19,857 nt of DNA, taken from positions 1-19,857 of the forward strand of contig JAUJNV010000071.1 of NCBI GenBank assembly GCA_030447945.1, written 5' to 3'. Below the pieces are notes generated by a model. That model was not told the origin of the DNA. It made no database searches and worked only from the letters and a program-made list of their open reading frames with translations. The translations under genes and the position numbers were made by a program. Of this stretch, positions 17,069 through 19,857 are shown piece after piece (positions within the stretch are counted from its first letter, which is position 1; every line of letters starts with the position of its first letter). This DNA comes from Fimbriimonas sp. GTDB lineage: Bacteria > Armatimonadota > Fimbriimonadia > Fimbriimonadales > Fimbriimonadaceae.

Positions 17069-17536
17069 ATGGAACACGACTTCGACCTGATCCATTCCTT
17101 CAAAAGCCCCTGATGGCCCATCTGGCCACGGCGTCGCCAGAAGGGCCTCGCGGAGGGTCTCCGGTTTGGTTCCTTTGGGAAAGAGGGCTGTGTGGCTCAT
17201 CGGAAGCGCGCGCGACAGCTTTCCGAGACGACTGCGTGATGATCCTCGGTGCGCCCTTGGATTGTGGATTTCGACCCCCAGGCAGGCGTGCTGCGGCACG
17301 TCGGGATCAGGGGCCGGGCGGAGGTGCTTCCGCTGGAAAAGGATCGCCTGTACCGGCTGCTTTCCCGCTATCTCGGTGAGAGCGAAGAGACGTGGGACGA
17401 GACTTTTCGCCAAGAGGTCATCGACCGTCTCGACCTCATCATTCGCATCAATCCGACCTCCCTCGTCGCGCGCGATCAGTCGTACTTCAAGCAAGGCCAG
17501 ACGTTGAGGGGATGCAACCGTACGCCTATGCAATGA
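17069..17536 (+). CDS. Pyridoxamine 5'-phosphate oxidase-family flavin-binding protein (three frameshifts)
   Basis: About 155 residues are pieced from three frames: MEHDFDLIHSF, KPLMAHLATASPEGPR-SPVWFLWE, AVWLIGSARDSFPRRLRDDPRCALG and IVDFDPQAGVLRHVGIRGRAEVLPLEKDRLYRLLSRYLGESEETWDETFRQEVIDRLDLIIRINPTSLVARDQSY. This is the split-barrel FMN-binding fold, with the usual 'HLATASPEGPRVSPVWF' strand pair and the 'VWLIGS..DS' flavin region. Family members bind FMN or F420; substrate unknown. Each of the three breaks (about 17105, 17182 and 17262) is cured by adding one base to a short A or G run, the clearest evidence in the window that frameshifts come from homopolymer undercalling. The tRNA gene lies 50 bases downstream. 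Confidence 0.8.
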
Positions 17537-17570
17537 CATCGGCCCCGAGCGCAAAGGCTACGGCTGAGGG

Positions 17571-17576
17571 TATATT
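17571..17576 (+). promoter_or_regulatory. Possible -10 element (TATATT) of the tRNA gene
   Basis: TATATT in an otherwise GC-rich stretch ends 10 bases before the first tRNA base, the right place for a -10 box. No convincing -35 is visible. Confidence 0.4.
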
Positions 17577-17586
17577 GAAAGTTCAC

Positions 17587-17670
17587 GCGCGGGTGGCGAA
17601 ATTGGTAGACGCACTACCTTGAGGTGGTAGCGCCCACAAAGGCATGAGTTCCGGTCCTTTCCGCGCACCA
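17587..17670 (+). tRNA. tRNA-Leu(GAG) with atypical T arm
   Basis: The 84-nt gene has a 7-bp acceptor stem (GCGCGGG with TCCGCGC), and discriminator A plus encoded CCA at the 3' end. It has a D arm with AATTGGTAGAC, a 5-bp anticodon stem CTACC/GGTAG around loop TTGAGGT (anticodon GAG), and a long variable arm with a GCC/GGC stem. That makes a type II tRNA-Leu reading CUC/CUU. It is about three bases shorter than usual. The T arm reads GAGTTCCGGTCC, without the canonical TTCRA and without a clean 5-bp stem. The likeliest explanation is missing bases in G or C runs, as in the neighbouring genes; otherwise the tRNA is damaged. Confidence 0.85.
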
Positions 17671-17700
17671 CTCCTTTTCCCTGCTGTCTTCTGCAAAGAA

Positions 17701-17818
17701 TACGCCCGCAGGGCGTGTAGCCGTCGCCCTGCGCGACGCCTGACGCTTCGCAGGTCCGCTCGTGCGTTAGAAGAGCCCGGCGTCGCGCAGGGCGACGGCT
17801 ACACGCCCTGCGGGCGTA
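17701..17818. repeat. 40-bp perfect inverted repeat
   Basis: Arms 17701-17740 and 17779-17818 are exact reverse complements over all 40 bases, with a 38-nt loop. Each arm contains two small palindromes (ACGCCC-GCA-GGGCGT, then GTCGC-CCTGC-GCGAC) separated by GTAGCC, the same two-hairpin plan as the repeat at 5013-5060. It lies 30 bases after the tRNA and directly before a truncated hicA. No transposase gene is present; it resembles a MITE-like or REP-pair element. Confidence 0.92.
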
Positions 17819-17829
17819 CCCTCCGAAAT

Positions 17830-17934
17830 AGCTGGTCTGAGGTTCTTAAGGCCGAAAGCCACGGGCCCCCGCCGGGCGAGTTGCCGCCAGGGACGTTGAG
17901 CAGTATCCTGAAGCAAGCGGGGCTAAAGAAATGA
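17830..17934 (+). pseudogene. hicA: hicA toxin remnant
   Basis: The open frame ending at TGA 17932-17934 reads SWSEVLKA then ESHGPPPGELPPGTLSSILKQAGLKK. The tail ELPPGTLSSILKQAGL is the conserved HicA C-terminus, and SWSEVLKA looks like its N-terminal helix. The ~30 residues that should lie between, including the catalytic His in the G-S-H-x-x-F segment, are absent. There is no room for them, because the 40-bp inverted repeat ends 11 bases upstream. No start codon is visible (AATAGC where ATGAGC might have been). HicA is a double-stranded-RNA-binding mRNA nuclease; this copy cannot be active. The stop overlaps the hicB ATG as ATGA. Confidence 0.65.
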
Positions 17935-18146
17935 GAGAGTACGCCGTCGTTTATGAGCGGGCGAAGGACAACTACGCGGCTTATGTGCCTGACCTACCCG
18001 GCTGCATCAGCACTGGGGCCACCCTAGAGGAAACCAAGCGCAACATCCGCGAGGCGATCCAAGGACATCTGGAGGTCATGCGCGAATACGGCGACTCGAT
18101 CCCCGAGCCCACCACCCAGATCGAGTGGGTAGAAGTCGCCGCCTAA
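17931..18146 (+). CDS. hicB: HicB-family antitoxin
   Basis: An intact 71-residue protein with the full HicB signature: EYAVVYERAKDNYAAYVPDLPGCISTGATLEETKRNIREAIQGHLEVMREYGDSIPEP. This is the partially degraded RNase H-like fold that binds and blocks HicA. It lacks the C-terminal DNA-binding domain of longer HicB proteins, so self-regulation would be weak or absent. The ATG overlaps the stop of the hicA remnant, the normal hicAB arrangement. With its toxin partner disrupted, it is an orphan unless it acts against another HicA. Confidence 0.9.
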   Translation: MREYAVVYERAKDNYAAYVPDLPGCISTGATLEETKRNIREAIQGHLEVMREYGDSIPEPTTQIEWVEVAA

Positions 18147-18214
18147 CGCGGTGAGCGGTGGGCCATCCTTTAGGGCAGACTGGCACCTCTGGTCAGTGTC
18201 CGCTTCCTTCACCC

Positions 18215-18323
18215 GAGGCCCGCAGGACCTGTAGTCGCAGGCACCATGCCTGCGAGGGCTTTCCTTGGCCCGGGAAGTCGTAGACGGAGAAACGGTCTTC
18301 GCAGGCACTGAGCCTGCGGCTAC
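18215..18323. repeat. Inverted pair of CGCAGGC/GCCTGCG palindromes
   Basis: The first copy (about 18215-18262) reads CCCGCAGG, TGTAG, then CGCAGGC-ACCA-TGCCTGCG. The second (about 18295-18323) is inverted: CGCAGGC-ACTGA-GCCTGCG followed by GCTAC. They match the element at 5013-5060. The inverted copy supplies the TAG stop of the GH115-like gene. This fills most of the 173-bp gap after hicB and may serve as a terminator between the convergent genes. Confidence 0.85.
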
Positions 18324-19857
18324 TTGGCGCCCGCAGCCTGAAGCATGCCGGCGAGCTCCGTTCGGGTTCGGGAGACGGCGTGTGAGCGCTGCCATACCGA
18401 CGTAGGGCCGTACCAGCGCTCGAAGGGGGGGCGTTCGGCGCGGCGCAGGATCGCGTCGAGCTCGTCGAGCGGCTTCATCGCCGCCTGGGAAAGCTCGAGG
18501 GTCGTCTGGTGGTTCGGGGCCTCCATCGCCTCGAGGAGGGCGAGCGCCGCCTCGGTGTTCAGGCGGTCGATCGCCGCCGGCAGCTCGACGTTCTCCTCAA
18601 AGAAGCGCCGCTGCTCGGGATCCACGATGGCGGCGCGCGCGGCCTGCAGCTTCTCTTCCAGGTCGAGCGAAACCGCGTGCCGCTCCTGCAGCGTGGGACG
18701 CGAGTATCCGTTCGCGGGATAGAACGTGCCTCCTTGGAGCTTTAGCTTGAGCGAGCCGATGGCGCCGAGCGCGATCTGGGCGCCTTGCCAGAAGTCCTGA
18801 GGGCGCGTCATGGACGCGAAGTAGGCTTTCACCGCCGACGCCGCCAGGGGAGCGGCCGCTTCGCCGTAGTACTCCCGGCTCCACCACCCGAGGTACCGCT
18901 CCGCCGCGTCCGGCCGCGCCAGTGCCCGGTCGCCGTCCCACATGATGTCGTTGATGAAGCGGATGCCCATCACGTACTCCCGGATCTCGGACACGTTGGT
19001 GAGAATGTAGTCCGTCGCTCTCGCGTCGACGATCTTACGGAACTCCGCCTCGATCCGCGGCAGCGGGACGACCTGGTGGGTCTGCTTCGTCAGGTCGCCG
19101 CCGAGATAGGCGAGGTGGTAATAGACGCCGTGCTTGCCGGCGGCGCCCCGGGCGGGGAGGCCGCGCATGTTCCCGTCGTTGTCGTCCGGCCACACGATGG
19201 TCGTCCCCGCGGGGACTCGGAGCTTGCCCGTCTGGTAATAGGGCAGCATCTCCGTGTACATCGTGAAGTGCATCCGGCGCGGCTCGCCCTTGGGCAGCCC
19301 GTCGTCGATCAGCTTCGCCTGGATGGCGAGCGCCTCGTTGTAGGCGGCGATCCGACGGTCCTCGCTCCACTCCTTGGGGAAAGGATAGCCGTAGTCGTTG
19401 GTGCCTCGCAGCCCGATCGGATAGATCGCGTCGAGCCCCCTGTTCTCATCGACGCCCGCCTTCCAGTAGCGCATGAGGCCCTCGCGGTTGCCGATCCAGT
19501 CCCACTTGGGCGCGACTCCCCGCTTCTCGGCGAGGCCCCGCGGGAAGTGGAAGGGATCGGAGAGCAGGACGTCGTAATGGTGGCTGGTGTAGGCCAGACC
19601 CCAGTCGGACGCCATTTTCTGGATCTCGAACGGCCGCTCCACGCGGACCCAGGGCGCGACCATGTTCATGCGCAGCCGCAGCGCCGTCTCGAAGAAGCGC
19701 TCGTACCAGATCTTCGGAACGGTTCCGTGGCCGAAGGGGATCCCGTTCGGCTCGATGGGGCGGGGCAGGATGTCCTCGTCGTCGTGGAAGAGACCGCGCC
19801 ACCGAACCGCCGGGGGCGCTTGCTCGTGCCGGATGGCCTTCACGACCAGCGGCGTCC
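18320..19857 (-). CDS. Glycoside hydrolase family 115-like enzyme (alpha-glucuronidase type), N-terminus outside window
   Basis: The frame is open to the right edge. The bases beyond the GTG at 19843 encode TPLVV, which continues the beta-strand TPLVVKAIRHEQAPPAVRWRGLFHDDED, so the gene starts outside. GH115 features in order: RWRGLFHDDED, PKIWYERFFETALRLRMNMVAPW, YTSHHYDVLLSDPF, WDWIGNREGLMRYWKAGVDENRGLDAIYPIGLRGTND, PRRMHFTMYTEMLPYYQTGKLRVPAGTTIVWPDDNDGNMR, GVYYHLAYLGGD and DYILTNVSEIREYVMGIRFINDIMWDGD. A helical C-terminal region ends GPTSVWQRSHAVSRTRTELAGMLQAAGAK. GH115 removes 4-O-methyl-glucuronic acid from xylan; this divergent member may act on a different uronosyl glycan. The frame is clean across 1.5 kb. 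The TAG stop belongs to the adjacent palindromic repeat. Confidence 0.8.
   Translation of the reverse strand, partial: TPLVVKAIRHEQAPPAVRWRGLFHDDEDILPRPIEPNGIPFGHGTVPKIWYERFFETALRLRMNMVAPWVRVERPFEIQKMASDWGLAYTSHHYDVLLSDPFHFPRGLAEKRGVAPKWDWIGNREGLMRYWKAGVDENRGLDAIYPIGLRGTNDYGYPFPKEWSEDRRIAAYNEALAIQAKLIDDGLPKGEPRRMHFTMYTEMLPYYQTGKLRVPAGTTIVWPDDNDGNMRGLPARGAAGKHGVYYHLAYLGGDLTKQTHQVVPLPRIEAEFRKIVDARATDYILTNVSEIREYVMGIRFINDIMWDGDRALARPDAAERYLGWWSREYYGEAAAPLAASAVKAYFASMTRPQDFWQGAQIALGAIGSLKLKLQGGTFYPANGYSRPTLQERHAVSLDLEEKLQAARAAIVDPEQRRFFEENVELPAAIDRLNTEAALALLEAMEAPNHQTTLELSQAAMKPLDELDAILRRAERPPFERWYGPTSVWQRSHAVSRTRTELAGMLQAAGAK

Noticed and set aside
16791..17554. Extension of the minus-strand GH38-like frame upstream past its ATG
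   Set aside because: The extra N-terminal sequence is antisense to the pyridoxamine-phosphate-oxidase-like gene, and the enzyme family begins at GDVPERVPLVYTFGNH.

Overview
High-GC bacterial chromosome, most likely from an uncultured, carbohydrate-degrading free-living lineage. Armatimonadota or a similar phylum would fit the mix of family-38-like and family-115-like glycoside hydrolases, a secreted beta-helix/PA14 protein, CUT1 sugar transport and many interspersed palindromic repeats. There is no marker gene, so this placement is a guess. Both edges cut genes.

Layout. 1-1302: two ankyrin-repeat genes, convergent and overlapping at their 3' ends. 1303-3745 (minus): secreted right-handed beta-helix protein with a C-terminal PA14 domain. 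3954-8906 (minus): a CUT1 sugar ABC operon in the order lipoprotein solute-binding protein, two PH-like membrane proteins, MalF-type permease, a small membrane ORF, MalG-type permease. No ATPase gene is present; CUT1 systems often share one encoded elsewhere. 9053-11376 or slightly beyond (plus): SAM methyltransferase and a polytopic GT-C-like membrane protein. 11507-about 13325 (plus): secreted HEAT-repeat protein. 13322-14191 (minus): unknown secreted protein. 14224-16790 (minus): GH38-like enzyme. 17069-17536 (plus): pyridoxamine-phosphate-oxidase-like flavoprotein. 17587-17670: tRNA-Leu(GAG). 17830-18146: hicA remnant and intact hicB. 18320-19857 (minus): GH115-like enzyme, cut by the right edge.

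Many genes are broken by small frameshifts. In the cases I could resolve (17069-17536 is clearest), each is repaired by restoring one or two bases in a homopolymer. This looks more like long-read consensus error than gene death, so I annotate these as genes with frameshifts and give whole-gene spans.

The most unusual content is the repeats. They include (CGTTGGG)n heptamer arrays bracketing the two PH-like genes inside the ABC operon, and an approximately 82-bp octamer-period hairpin element between divergent genes and again inside the GH38-like coding region. There is also a CGCAGGC/GCCTGCG palindrome family that is translated as the C-terminus of one operon gene and supplies the stop codon of another. 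A 40-bp perfect inverted repeat lies beside a truncated hicA, and a 20-bp perfect inverted repeat lies inside the start of an ankyrin gene.
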